Origin: Microlunatus antarcticus
Lineage (GTDB): Bacteria; Actinomycetota; Actinomycetes; Propionibacteriales; Propionibacteriaceae
DNA: 64,000 nucleotides
Assembly (NCBI RefSeq): GCF_014193425.1
Contig: NZ_JACHZG010000001.1
Location: 1,860,001-1,924,000 of the forward strand
Direction of reading: 5' to 3'
Shown: positions 45,122 through 60,135 of the stretch, piece by piece
Layout of the letters: each line of letters begins with the position of its first letter
How positions within the stretch are numbered: the stretch's first letter is position 1
Position numbers and translations under genes: made by a program
The notes under the pieces: model-generated
Told to the model about the DNA's origin: nothing
Databases searched by the model: none
The model's input: the letters and a program-made list of their open reading frames with translations, nothing else

Positions 45122-45125
<4 letters not shown>
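43857..45125 (-). CDS. MacB-type ABC transporter permease
   Basis: A 422-residue permease with four helices: one at the start (ARSALTMLGVLIGVASVIVL), then a large outside MacB domain (about 45-270), then three at the end, closing with YPARRAARLKPIDALRYE. A Gly-rich insertion (about residues 65-85) sits early in the outside domain. It is co-transcribed with the ATPase and the HlyD-like adaptor (overlap ATGA). It would export peptides, antibiotics or lipids, or drive a mechanotransmission process. Confidence 0.92.
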
Positions 45126-45861
<736 letters not shown>

Positions 45862-45862
<1 letters not shown>

Positions 45863-47370
45863 CAGCCGCCCCCGCGGCGCGGACCGCCACCACCGGTGGT
45901 GGTGGCGGCGGTGGTGAGGGCGATGACGACCTGGTCGCCCTCGGCCAGCCCGCTGGTGATCTCGGTGTCGGTCGTGCCGACGAGGCCCGTCTGCACCTCG
46001 ACGGTGGAGTCGGCACCGTTGGCCCGACGCAGCACCGTGTAGCGGTCGCCGGCCTTCGTCAGCGCGCTGGTGGGGACGCTGAGGGCGTCCTGCCGCGTAC
46101 CGGTGGTGACGGTGACCGTGGCGGTCTGCCCGACCCGGAGGCTCGCGGCGGAGGCGTCCAGGGTGATCGTCACGCCGTACTCCACGACGTTGTTGGTGAC
46201 CGTGCTGGTCGTGTCGATCGCGCTGACCTTGCCCTGCACGGTCTTGTTCGAGGCGGCGAAGACGACCGTGGCGGGCTGGCCGTCCTTCACCTTGACGATG
46301 TCGGCCTCCGCGACGTCGGCGGTGACCTGCAGGTGGGCGGCGTCGACGATCTCGACCAGCCCCGCGCCCGACGAGCTCGAGGACCCCGCGCTCGACGACC
46401 CCGTGGACCCGGTCGAGCCGGTCGAGCCGGAGGTCGACGACGTCGAGGTGCTCCCGCTGCTGCCGCTCGAGCCCGACGAGGACTGACCCTGGACGGCGCT
46501 GATCGTGCCGACCGTGCCGGCCAGCGAGGCCCGCAGCGTGGTGGCGGCCAGCGTGGCCTTCGCCCGCTCGAGCGCGACCTCGTCCTTGTCCACCGCGGTC
46601 TGCGCGGAGGCGACGGTGTCGGGGTCGGCCGGCTGGTCGTTGACCGCGACGGTGGCCTGCTGCGAGGCCAGGGTGCGCTGCGCGGAGCTGACCTGTCCCT
46701 TGGCGGAGGCGACCGACTGGCGGTCCTTCAGCTTCGTCGCGTCCCGGCCCTGCTTCGCTTGCAGGTACGAGGTCTCGGCCTGCGTCACGGCCGAGTCCTT
46801 CGCGTCGTCGGTCGCGTAGGTCGCGTCCTCGGCGTCGTCGAGCGCCTCCTTCGCGCGGTGCACGAGCTGGTCCTGCTGCTTGGCGTCGAGGTCGGCGGTG
46901 TCCTCGGCGCCGTCCAACGAGGTCCGCGCGTTCTTCACCGACGTCTCCGCCGAGGCGACGCTGGCCTGGTCCTGCTGCTGCTCGGCGAGGGTGCGACCCC
47001 GGGTCGCGGTCTGCAGCTGGGCCTGCGCCGAGCGGAGGTCGGACTCGGCGTTGTCGACGGCGTCGCGGGCGTCGCCGTCGTCGACGACGAGCAGCCGCTG
47101 CCCCTTCGTCACCCGCTGCCCGGTGTGCACGTAGATCTTCTCGACGGTCCCGCTGGCGCCGCTGCCCATGCTCTGCGCCACGGTGGAACGGGCCTCGGCG
47201 TTGCCGCTCGCGGTGACCGTCGCGACGACGGTGCCGCGCGTCACGGCGACGACCTGCCCGGCCGTCAGCGGGACGGGCCTGGTCGCGGCGAGGGAGGCGT
47301 ACGTCCCGGCCCCCACGCCGGCCAGCGCCAGCACGATGACGCCGTTGACCGCGATGCGTCGTCGGTTCAC
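45862..47370 (-). CDS. HlyD/MacA-type efflux adaptor protein
   Basis: A 502-residue membrane-fusion protein, first gene of the efflux operon. It has an N-terminal anchor (VNGVIVLALAGVGAGTY), a half lipoyl domain (GTVEKIYVHTGQRVTKGQRL), a long alpha-helical hairpin with repeated Ala/Asp/Gln, then an unusual Ser/Gly/Thr-only segment of about 40 residues (near residues 295-335). Beta-barrel domains follow (VTADVAEADIVKVKDGQPAT). The tail is Gly/Thr rich. In Gram-positives these proteins hand substrate from the permease to the wall side. GTG start. Confidence 0.9.
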
Positions 47371-47445
47371 GTCAGCACGGTAAGGCGCGGACCTGTTGAC
47401 GGGCTATGTTTCTCAGCCCCACCACAGGTGCTGCGGATCTGCGCT

Positions 47446-47477
47446 GGTGCCCGGGCCCCGTCGGGGTCCCGGGCACC
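47446..47477 (-). terminator. hairpin after the 101-residue protein gene
   Basis: An inverted repeat with a 10-bp stem (ggtgcccggg / cccgggcacc) and a further short pairing inside lies 20 bases beyond the stop of the minus-strand gene at 47498. No U-tract. Confidence 0.5.
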
Positions 47478-47497
47478 GCGGGATCAGCTGGGCGAGA

Positions 47498-47803
47498 TCA
47501 GCTGTTCTCCTCCAGCTTGAGCGCGACGCCGAGGGCGAAGAACGTCGGCGCCCAGTGCCCGACGAAGATGCCCCAGCGGTCCGCCTGCGCCTTGGAGTCG
47601 CCCTTCTTGCCGCGGCTCGCGTAGTGCGCCACCCAGGAGGCGGCGATCGAGGCGAAGCCGGCGGCGTACGCGTACTCGCTCTTGAAGCCGGCGTTGCTGA
47701 GGGCGGCGACCACGCCGCCCCCGGACTTGACGGTCTTGACGGCGTCGTTCGCGGCGCTCTTGGCCGTGCTGCCGAGGTCGTCGGCCTTGTCGGACAGGCT
47801 CAT
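47498..47803 (-). CDS. small hypothetical membrane-associated protein
   Basis: A 101-residue protein I do not recognise. The first 35 residues are helical and charged (SLSDKADDLGSTAKSAANDA). Two modestly hydrophobic segments follow (YAYAAGFASIAASWVAHYAS and WGIFVGHWAPTFFALGVALK). A GGAAGGA ribosome site lies nine bases from the ATG. The first part resembles stress-related CsbD-like helices, but no family can be named. Confidence 0.7.
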   Translation of the reverse strand: MSLSDKADDLGSTAKSAANDAVKTVKSGGGVVAALSNAGFKSEYAYAAGFASIAASWVAHYASRGKKGDSKAQADRWGIFVGHWAPTFFALGVALKLEENS

Positions 47804-48015
47804 GGGGATGGGTCCTTCCACTCGGGGGGCGACGGTCTGGGCTCGACCGTCGCTCCCGTCATCCGACCACAGGCGTCGGGGCGAAGACCAGGTGCCCGGG
47901 TTCCGTCCCCGCGCCCCCGGGCGCTCGAGGGATCTGGCACGATGGGCGCAGCTCGGAAACATGCTCGTAACAATGGGGCGGACCGGGTCTGGTCGACGAC
48001 GATCGGAAGGACGAG

Positions 48016-48189
48016 ATGGGAACCACAGCCCTGCTGGTGTTCGCCCTGGGTGCCGTGCTGGCGATGATCGCCGGCGTCACGTGGATCCTGTGGGAGGACG
48101 CCTCCACCCATCGCCGCGCGCACGACGACCTGGAGACGTGCGAGTCCATCTGGGCGCTCACGGCCGACCGGCCCCTGACGGACTCCTGA
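48016..48189 (+). CDS. 57-residue single-pass membrane protein
   Basis: A short gene: ATG 48016 preceded by GAAGGA at five bases, stop at 48187-48189. The N-terminus is one transmembrane helix (TTALLVFALGAVLAMIAGVT, then WIL). The C-terminal half is soluble and acidic with one Cys. The good ribosome site and biased codons support it. The function is unknown. Confidence 0.6.
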   Translation: MGTTALLVFALGAVLAMIAGVTWILWEDASTHRRAHDDLETCESIWALTADRPLTDS

Positions 48190-48222
48190 CCAGGTCCTGA
48201 CCGCGCCAGCGCTCGCGCCGGG

Positions 48223-49197
48223 CTACGGCGCGACGAGCGGCAGCAGGTCGTGGTCGGCGTCGTGCTCGGCCAGCCAGGCCACCGCCTCGCGCGCCGCGGC
48301 CTGCGACGTCCAGCCGGGCGCGTAACCGAGTCGGTCGACGCCCTTGGCGATCGAGCAGACCTGGCTGCGGTGCAGGTGCTCCCAGCTCGTCGAGGCGTGC
48401 TCCGCCCCGGCCAGCTCCTCGAACTCCGGCCACGGCACCGACCGCAGCGCCGGCTCGTGACCCCACCAGCCGTACGCCGCCTCGGCGAAGCCGCGCACCG
48501 TCAGCGCCCGCGCGCTGACCGCGTGGAACGACTCGCCGACCGAGGCCTCGGGCACCTCCAGCACCCGCTCGAACACCTGGGCCACGTCGTCGGCGTGCAC
48601 GTGGTGCATCGTCGCGGACGCGTCGCCCGGGACGACGAGCTCCTCGCCGCGCGCGATCGTCGCCCAGACCCGGGGGTCGACGTTGCCGACGGGGTTGATC
48701 ACCGGCCAACCCGCCCCACTGATGTGGCCGGGGTGGACGACGGTGGACGCCAGGCCGCCGGCGGCCGTCTCGGCGAAGAGCAGTTCCTCGATGGCGTGCT
48801 TGGCCGTGCCGTACTCACCGAACGGGAACTTCGGGTCTTCCTCCAGCATCGGCAGGCTCGTGCTCAGCCCGTGCGACCAGACCGAGCCGCAGTGCGCGTG
48901 CAGGCCGACGTGGCCGCGCAGCCCCTCGACCAGCTGGGTCGCGGACGCGGGGGTGAAGCAGACGAGATCGACCACGGCGTCGGGCCGGTGGGCCAGGATC
49001 TGCTCCGCCGTGGTCCCGTCGGCGTCGGACGCGTCACGGTCCAGCACCACCCGCTCGGCCTGCCCCCAGGCCTCGTCAAGGTGGTACGGCTCGCGCGTGC
49101 CACGGCTCGCGGCGACGACCTCGTGACCCGCGCGGATCAGGCGGGGGGTGAGGTGGGTGCCGATATGCCCGGTCGCTCCGAGGATGTAGATGCGCAT
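48223..49197 (-). CDS. NAD-dependent epimerase/dehydratase family protein
   Basis: A 324-residue extended short-chain dehydrogenase. The NAD(P) site is YILGATGHIGTHLTPRLIRA. The catalytic region is FGEYGTAKHAIEELLF (YxxxK-like, Tyr then Lys). VHPGHISGAGWPVINP follows. The fold is close to nucleoside-diphosphate-sugar epimerases such as those acting on UDP-sugars, but the substrate is not clear. ATG start. It diverges from the aldo/keto reductase gene across a 298-base gap. Confidence 0.88.
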   Translation of the reverse strand: MRIYILGATGHIGTHLTPRLIRAGHEVVAASRGTREPYHLDEAWGQAERVVLDRDASDADGTTAEQILAHRPDAVVDLVCFTPASATQLVEGLRGHVGLHAHCGSVWSHGLSTSLPMLEEDPKFPFGEYGTAKHAIEELLFAETAAGGLASTVVHPGHISGAGWPVINPVGNVDPRVWATIARGEELVVPGDASATMHHVHADDVAQVFERVLEVPEASVGESFHAVSARALTVRGFAEAAYGWWGHEPALRSVPWPEFEELAGAEHASTSWEHLHRSQVCSIAKGVDRLGYAPGWTSQAAAREAVAWLAEHDADHDLLPLVAP

Positions 49198-49236
49198 GGG
49201 CTCACGTTAGGGGTCTGCTTCGTCTCCGGCCCGGGC

Positions 49237-49358
49237 GCCGGGGACGGGGGCGCCGCACAACCATCCGCCCGGGCGCCGTCCCTCGTGATCGCCCACCTCC
49301 GCCCGCAGCGCCCGGGCTCCCGCCAGACCCATCCACGCGCGGCGCCCCCGTCCCCGGC
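49237..49358. repeat. large nested inverted repeat in a 298-base intergenic gap
   Basis: A perfect 20-base repeat (gccggggacgggggcgccgc at 49237-49256) recurs inverted at 49339-49358. Nested inside is a 10-base pair (gcccgggcgc at 49267, gcgcccgggc at 49308), and gcccgggcgccg is also repeated directly at 49229. Another small hairpin lies at 49412-49431. The gap 49198-49495 holds no gene. The whole could form a cruciform or a long RNA stem. Confidence 0.7.
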
Positions 49359-49495
49359 ACCCGAGCCTCAGCTTTCTCCCGTGGTCACCCGCTCTCCGTC
49401 CTGCTTCGCTCCACGGCTGCGCGAGGCCGTGCGCGGGCCGTTCGGGGGCAGTTCTAGGCTCGGGAGGACAGAGACGACCAGCAGGAGATGATCAC

Positions 49496-50365
49496 GTGGC
49501 AGTAGCGGACGCGGGCACGATCGAGCTCGGTGGGAAGACGGTCAACCGGTTGGGGTTCGGCGCGATGCGGATCACCGGGGACGGGATCTGGGGGCCGCCG
49601 AAGGACCACGACGAGGCGCTCGCGGTGCTGCGCCGCGCGGTCGAGCTCGGGGTGACGCTCATCGACACGGCCGACTCGTACGGGCCGTACGTCTCGGAGG
49701 ACCTGATCCACGAGGCCCTGCACGGGCAGGTCGGGGGCGAGGGCTACGGCGACGTCGTCGTCGCGACCAAGGGTGGTCTCACCCGGCACGGGCCGAACGT
49801 GTGGCCGCCGCTGGGGCGCCCGGAGTACCTGCGGCAGTGCATCCTCATGTCGCTGCGGCGGCTCGAGGTCGAGCAGATCGACCTGTGGCAGCTGCACCGC
49901 ATCGACGCGAAGACGCCGCGCGAGGAGCAGTTCGCCGAGATCAAGACGTTCCTCGACGAGGGCCTGGCCCTGCAGGTCGGCCTGTCCGAGGTCGGCGTCG
50001 ACGAGATCAAGGCCGCGCAGGACGCCGGGCTGCCGATCGCGTCGGTCCAGAACCGCTACAACCTCGCCGACCGGGCGGCGGAGGACGTCCTCGACTTCTG
50101 CGAGGCCAACGACATCGCCTTCATCCCGTGGGCCCCGATCGCGTCGGGCTCGCTGGCGAAGCCGGGCGGCGCGCTCGACCAGGTGGCGAAGGAGCACCCC
50201 GGCGTGACGACCTCGCAGCTGGCGCTGGCCTGGCTGCTGCGCCGGTCGCCGGTCATCGTCCCCATCCCCGGGACCGGGTCGGTCGCGCACCTCGAGGAGA
50301 ACCTCGCGGCGGCCGACGTCGAGCTCACCGACGAGCAGTTCCAAGCGCTGTCGGACGCGGCCTAG
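49496..50365 (+). CDS. aldo/keto reductase
   Basis: A 289-residue NADPH-dependent oxidoreductase of the AKR barrel family. The catalytic tetrad is visible: Asp and Tyr in LIDTADSYG, Lys in VVVATKGG, His in LWQLHRID. The cofactor end has VVIPIPGTGS-like residues ([18 protein letters not shown]). It reduces aldehydes or ketones; the substrate is unknown. The GTG at 49496 lies nine bases after AGGAG. The GNAT gene begins two bases after its stop. Confidence 0.93.
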   Translation: MAVADAGTIELGGKTVNRLGFGAMRITGDGIWGPPKDHDEALAVLRRAVELGVTLIDTADSYGPYVSEDLIHEALHGQVGGEGYGDVVVATKGGLTRHGPNVWPPLGRPEYLRQCILMSLRRLEVEQIDLWQLHRIDAKTPREEQFAEIKTFLDEGLALQVGLSEVGVDEIKAAQDAGLPIASVQNRYNLADRAAEDVLDFCEANDIAFIPWAPIASGSLAKPGGALDQVAKEHPGVTTSQLALAWLLRRSPVIVPIPGTGSVAHLEENLAAADVELTDEQFQALSDAA

Positions 50366-50367
50366 GC

Positions 50368-50865
50368 GTGCGCATCCGCGAGGCGACCGCCGGTGACTGG
50401 TCGGCCATCCACCCGATCTTCGCCGCGGTCGTCTCCGCGGGCACGACGTACGTCTACCCGCTCGGCCTGTCGTCGGAGGAGGCCCGAGCCCTCTGGATGG
50501 GCCAGGGCCACGTCGTGGTCGCCGTCGAGGAGGACGAGGCGGCCGACGGCACAGTCCTGGGCTCGGCGGTGATGGGGCCGAACCGGATGGGACGGGGCGC
50601 CCACGTGGCGACGGCGAGCTTCATGGTCTCCGAGCACACCCGCGGTCGCGGGGTGGGTCGCGCGCTGGGGGAGCACATGCTCGCCTGGGCGGGCGCCGAG
50701 GGCTTCCGGGCCGTGCAGTTCAACGCGGTGGTCGAGACGAACACGGCGGCGGTCGCCCTGTGGCGCTCGCTCGGCTTCACGGTGATCGGCACCGTCCCGG
50801 AGGCCTTCGACCACCCCGAGCACGGCTACGTCGGGCTGCACGTCATGCATCGCTTCCTGCCCTGA
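50368..50865 (+). CDS. GNAT-family N-acetyltransferase
   Basis: A 165-residue GNAT protein starting VRIREATAGDWSAIHPIFAA. The acetyl-CoA loop is MVSEHTRGRGVGRALGEHML, and FNAVVETNTAAVALWRSLGF is the last motif. The pattern is close to phosphinothricin/methionine sulfoximine-type acetyltransferases, but the substrate is not certain. It is probably co-transcribed with the aldo/keto reductase and overlaps the convergent enolase-superfamily gene by 23 bases at its end. Confidence 0.88.
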   Translation: MRIREATAGDWSAIHPIFAAVVSAGTTYVYPLGLSSEEARALWMGQGHVVVAVEEDEAADGTVLGSAVMGPNRMGRGAHVATASFMVSEHTRGRGVGRALGEHMLAWAGAEGFRAVQFNAVVETNTAAVALWRSLGFTVIGTVPEAFDHPEHGYVGLHVMHRFLP

Positions 50866-51976
50866 CCCCGACCGTCAGCATCGGCGCGCCGAGCCGGGCG
50901 GTGTCGACGGTGACGCCGAGCCCGGGTCCGTCGGGCAACGAGCCGAAGCCGTCGACCGAGCGCGGCTGGTACCCGGCGACGTGGCCGTCGGTCCAGTCGT
51001 TGAAGAACGACGTCATGAACAGCGACTCCGGGCGCGTGCTCGCGGCCAGCTGGCTCACGGCGGCGGTGATGACGTCGCCGCCCCACATGTCCTCCAGCGA
51101 CACACGCAGCCCGAGCTCCTGCATCGCGTCGCGCAGCAGCGCCGTCCGGGTGAGGCCGCCGACCCGGCTGATCTTGAGATTCACCGAGACCGCACCCGCG
51201 TCCTGCTTCGCCGCCCACAGGTCGGCTAGGGTCGAGACCGACTCGTCGAGCACCAGCGGCAGCGGCGACCCGCGGTGGGCCAGCGCGGAGTCGGCGGTCG
51301 TGCGGCAGGGCTGCTCGACGAACACCGGCAGGTCGGCCATCCCGTGCACGGCCACGCGTGCCGAGGCGAGGTCCCAGCCACCGTTCGCGTCGGCGACGAC
51401 CACCGTGCTCTCCCCGCCCGCCCCGACGCAGGCACGCGTCCGGGCGACGTCGGTGCGGGGCTCGTTGCCGACCTTGAGCTGGAACCGTTCGATCCCGGCG
51501 GCGCGACGGCCCTGGACGAACTCGGCCATCGCCGCCGGCGCCCCCAGCGGCACCGCTTCGTACAGCGGCCAGCGCTCCGTCAGCACACCGCCCAGCAGAT
51601 CGGCGACCGGGCGGTCGAGCGCCCGGCCCGCCAGGTCCCAGCAGGCGATGTCGACCGCGCTCTTGGCGTACGGCTGCCCGAGCAGGGTCGCGTCCATCAC
51701 GCGGTTGACGAGCGACGGCCGCGTGGGGTCGAGGCCCAGCAGCGACGGGGCCAGCTCGGCCAGGCCGGCGCGGATGGTGCCGGGGGAGGTCGGGAGGTAG
51801 GTCCGGCCGAGCGTGGTGACCTCGCCCCACCCGTCGAGCCCCTCGTCGGTCCGCAGCCGGACGAGCGTCCCGTCCTCGTGCGTGGCCGCCCGGCCGCCGG
51901 ACATCACGTACGTCCCGTGGACGTAGCCGACCGCGTAGGAGTGGACGTCGATCCCGATGATCTTCACGGCCGTCAT
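50843..51976 (-). CDS. mandelate racemase/muconate lactonizing enzyme family protein
   Basis: A 377-residue enolase-superfamily enzyme. Metal ligands are Asp in VVADANGGWDLASA, Glu in VFVEQPC and Asp/Glu in LVLDESVSTL. Acid-base lysines are in FQLKVG and VNLKISRVGGLT, the muconate-lactonizing arrangement, though the first Lys of the usual KxK is Gln. Known relatives act on proline betaine, hydroxyprolines or sugar acids; the substrate is not assigned. ATG start. Confidence 0.87.
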   Translation of the reverse strand: MTAVKIIGIDVHSYAVGYVHGTYVMSGGRAATHEDGTLVRLRTDEGLDGWGEVTTLGRTYLPTSPGTIRAGLAELAPSLLGLDPTRPSLVNRVMDATLLGQPYAKSAVDIACWDLAGRALDRPVADLLGGVLTERWPLYEAVPLGAPAAMAEFVQGRRAAGIERFQLKVGNEPRTDVARTRACVGAGGESTVVVADANGGWDLASARVAVHGMADLPVFVEQPCRTTADSALAHRGSPLPLVLDESVSTLADLWAAKQDAGAVSVNLKISRVGGLTRTALLRDAMQELGLRVSLEDMWGGDVITAAVSQLAASTRPESLFMTSFFNDWTDGHVAGYQPRSVDGFGSLPDGPGLGVTVDTARLGAPMLTVGVRAGSDA

Positions 51977-52004
51977 CCTCGCGGACGTCGGCGGAGCGCT
52001 GCGC

Positions 52005-53540
52005 TCAGGGCGTGGCGTCGCGCCGGACGTAGAGGGTGACGCCGACCCCGTGGGTGCCGGTGCGCTCCTTGGCGTCGAAAGAGCGTTCCAGCAGGGCGAG
52101 CTCCGCCCTCGCGTCGGTCTCGGTTGGCAGCAGGGACAGGCCCGGGCGCCCGATGGCCCACACGCGCGGGCTCTCGGTGAGGTTGTGCAGCGTCGCGTCC
52201 AGGGGGAGCGGGCGGCCGGTGAGGTTGCCCGCCGCCTCGGGGCTGTCGGAGAGGGAGGCGTCGCGCGTCTGGGCGAACGAGTCCGGGTAGACGAGCGCGA
52301 CGAGCCGCCGGTTGTCCGGCAGGAACAGCACGGCGTCGCCGGGCTGCGCCTGGGCGCCGACGAGCTCCGCGGCCCCCGCGAGGTCGTCGGGACGCGAGTC
52401 GGCCGTCCGCTCGAGGCGCTGGGCCCCCACGCCGGCGGCGGAAACGACGAGGACGAGGGCGGACGCGACGAGGGCGAGCGCTGCGGGTCGTCCGGTCCGC
52501 CGCGCGGCGGCCTCGCCGAGGCGGACGACGCCGAGCCCGGCGAGCAGCGCGACGCCCGCCACGGAGGGGAGGACGTAGCGCGGCACGAAGACGGGCTGGA
52601 CGAACGAGGCCGCCAGGAGCAGCCCGGACGGGACGGCGAGCAGCGGCACCGCCAGCGCCCGCAGGCGACGGGCCGACGCCGTCCCGCGCGGCCAGGCGCC
52701 CGCCAGCACGAGGAGGCCCATGACCGCGGCCAGCGGCAGGGTGGGTCCGAGGGTCAGGTGGACGAGGTCGCGCACCGAGCCGATGCCGGGGCGCGGGATC
52801 CAGCCGATCTGGTTCGGCTGCTGGCGCGAGACGAGGACCAGGACGCCGGCGACCAGGACGGCGGGCGCGCTCGCCGCCGCTGCGCGGAGCAGCGTGGCCC
52901 GTGGGGTACGCCACCAGAGCAGGGTCACGCCGAGCGCGACGGGCACGAGGACCGCGAGCACGTTCAGCCCGACGAGGACGGCGGCGGCGACCGCGTACGC
53001 CCACCACCACCGCCGGTCCGGCGCGAGCTCACGGCGGTGCCCGAGCGCCTGCAGCAGGAGGTACGCGGCCAGGAGGGCGCACGCCGCCACCATCGCGGTC
53101 GACCGCGCCTCCTGCGCGTAGTAGGAGACCGACGGGTGCACCGCGAAGAGCAGCCCGGCGACGAGGCCGACCGGTGCCGAGACGAGCCGGGTGCCGAGGA
53201 CCCCCACGAGCCCGGCGGCGACGGCCATCGCCAGCACCGACGGGACGCGCGCCCACGTCTCGCCGCTGCCCAGCTGGAACCAGCCGTGCAGGAGGGTGTA
53301 GTAGAGCGCGTGCACGGTCTCGAGCTGAGTCAGCATCGAGAAGAGCTCGGGCAGCGTCCGCCGGACGGCGACCAGCGTCGCGGCCTCGTCGCGCCAGACC
53401 GAGTGCCGGTCCAGGCCCACGAGACCGAGGCAGAGCATCAGCACCGCGGGCACCGCCCAGGCCGAGCGGGAGGCCCAGCGGGGACGGCGTAGCCGCGGGC
53501 CCACCTCCGACGACGTCACGCCTAACGTCGTGGTGGTCAC
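52005..53540 (-). CDS. GT-C fold membrane glycosyltransferase (ArnT/PMT-like)
   Basis: A 511-residue membrane protein with about ten helices. The first outside loop has the acidic pair in SVWRDEAATLVAVRRTLPE, the signature of polyprenyl-phosphate-sugar transferases. YYTLLHGWFQLG and YYAQEARSTAMVAACALLAA (helix two region) are also typical. A soluble C-terminal domain follows at about 400. It should add mannose or a similar sugar to a lipid or protein on the outer face. GTG 53540 is used; GTG 53582 is in frame. Confidence 0.85.
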   Translation of the reverse strand: MTTTTLGVTSSEVGPRLRRPRWASRSAWAVPAVLMLCLGLVGLDRHSVWRDEAATLVAVRRTLPELFSMLTQLETVHALYYTLLHGWFQLGSGETWARVPSVLAMAVAAGLVGVLGTRLVSAPVGLVAGLLFAVHPSVSYYAQEARSTAMVAACALLAAYLLLQALGHRRELAPDRRWWWAYAVAAAVLVGLNVLAVLVPVALGVTLLWWRTPRATLLRAAAASAPAVLVAGVLVLVSRQQPNQIGWIPRPGIGSVRDLVHLTLGPTLPLAAVMGLLVLAGAWPRGTASARRLRALAVPLLAVPSGLLLAASFVQPVFVPRYVLPSVAGVALLAGLGVVRLGEAAARRTGRPAALALVASALVLVVSAAGVGAQRLERTADSRPDDLAGAAELVGAQAQPGDAVLFLPDNRRLVALVYPDSFAQTRDASLSDSPEAAGNLTGRPLPLDATLHNLTESPRVWAIGRPGLSLLPTETDARAELALLERSFDAKERTGTHGVGVTLYVRRDATP

Positions 53541-53606
53541 GCGGGAACCGTAGCCGCTGGCCAGGCTGTCCGCATGTCCCACGGCGAGACGACAGCCCCT
53601 CCACGC

Positions 53607-54822
53607 CTACCCGGTCGCGGTCCCCGCGACGGCGAGGTGACGCAGCCCGGCCGGGGTCCCGCCGATCGTCGACACGACGTCGGTCGTCGTGTCGACGGCC
53701 CGCAGCCGGCCGTCGGTGAGGGCGAGGAGGTAGCGCCCGTTCGGCGTCCAGGCGGCCTGGGCGACGCCGTCCTGCTCGGCCGGCGCCCCCGGCACCTCGA
53801 CCCGGTGGCCGCTCTTTAGCTCCACGAGCACGAGGCGCGCCCCGGAACGGGTCGGCTTCGGCAGGGCCAGGGCCACCCAGCGCCGGTCCGGGCTGAGCAC
53901 CCCCCACGAGCTGCCGGCGGTCGTGACGTCCTTGGCGTAGAGCCCCTCGAGCGAGGCGTGCACGGCCGGCAGGTAGCGCGGGGCGCGACCCGGACGGTTC
54001 ACGCGGGCGTCGCAGCGCAGCTTGTCGTTGCAGTCCCAGGTGAGCACGGCGTCGGTCCCGACCCCGAGCAGCGTGCCCCGGGACAAGCGGCGGGACCCGG
54101 TCGCGCCGGCCTCGTACGTCCCCGACGCGGTGACGGCCACCAGGGAGTCCGTGAGCTGACCGACCGGGAGCCCGAGGGTGCCGGGCAGGCGGATGCTCGC
54201 GTCGCCGACCCGGTTGCCGTCCACGTCGACCTGCACCGCCGTACGCCCGCCGTTGCGGTCCGCCTGGCTCGGCACCACCCAGATGGCGTCGGGCCCGGCG
54301 GGGTACGCGCGGCCGGCCTGCTGCAGCGGGACGGGCAGGAGCGACGCCCCGGCGCCGTCGTGGACGACGAAGCCGGAGGGGTCGGCGTCGGTCTTGGAGG
54401 CGACCCAGCCCGCGCCGGCGAAGAACCGGGCGGGCTCGACCAGCGCCGGGGTCGGCGTGACGGTCGCGGCCCCGCTGGTCAGGTCGGCCCGCTGCACCGC
54501 GCCCGAGGACTGCAGGTAGACGACCGCGTCGCCGGCACCGGCCAGCGTGAAGGTCGCCTGCTCGCCCGGGGCCGCCGGGACCACCGCCGTCGGGTCGGCG
54601 ACCGTCGCCGTCGGCGCGCCGTCCGTCGTCGCGGCGAGCCGGTGCTGGACCAGGAACCCACCCGTCGCCAGGAGGACCACCGCGACCGGCACCGCCACCC
54701 AGGGCCAGCGCCGTCGGGGCCGCTGGGCGTACCAGGCGGGCGGCGTCGCGGGGGCGGGTGTGGCCTGCTCCTCCACGTCGGCCTGCGTCTCGGGTCCGGA
54801 GGCGTCCGGCTGCACGTCGTCC

Positions 54823-54830
<8 letters not shown>
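53607..54830 (-). CDS. membrane-anchored protein with a beta-propeller-like outside domain
   Basis: A 407-residue protein. An acidic Pro-rich cytoplasmic part (about 45 residues) precedes one transmembrane helix (WPWVAVPVAVVLLATGGFLV). The outside part has repeating beta blades with WD40/TolB-like motifs (SPDRRWVALAL, WTPNGRYLLALTDGRLRAVD). One Cys pair (DCNDKLRC) may form a disulfide. The function is unknown; it overlaps the UvrA-like gene by eight bases. Confidence 0.72.
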
Positions 54831-57198
<2,368 letters not shown>

Positions 57199-57267
57199 GG
57201 CGGCTCCTGGGTGGATCGGGGGCTGGTGGTGAGTATGACGGTCCGGGGTGGCAGGACGTGACGTGAC

Positions 57268-57307
57268 GACGCCCCCGAGCCTGTCCTTCGACAGGCTCGG
57301 GGGCGTC
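57268..57307 (-). terminator. 18-bp perfect hairpin after katG
   Basis: gacgcccccgagcctgtc and its exact complement gacaggctcgggggcgtc, with loop cttc, lie 13 bases beyond the katG stop. It is a very stable stem without a U-tract. Part of it (TTCGACAGGCTC) recurs at 38962. Confidence 0.8.
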
Positions 57308-57320
57308 CTCGTGGTCCGGC

Positions 57321-60135
<2,815 letters not shown>

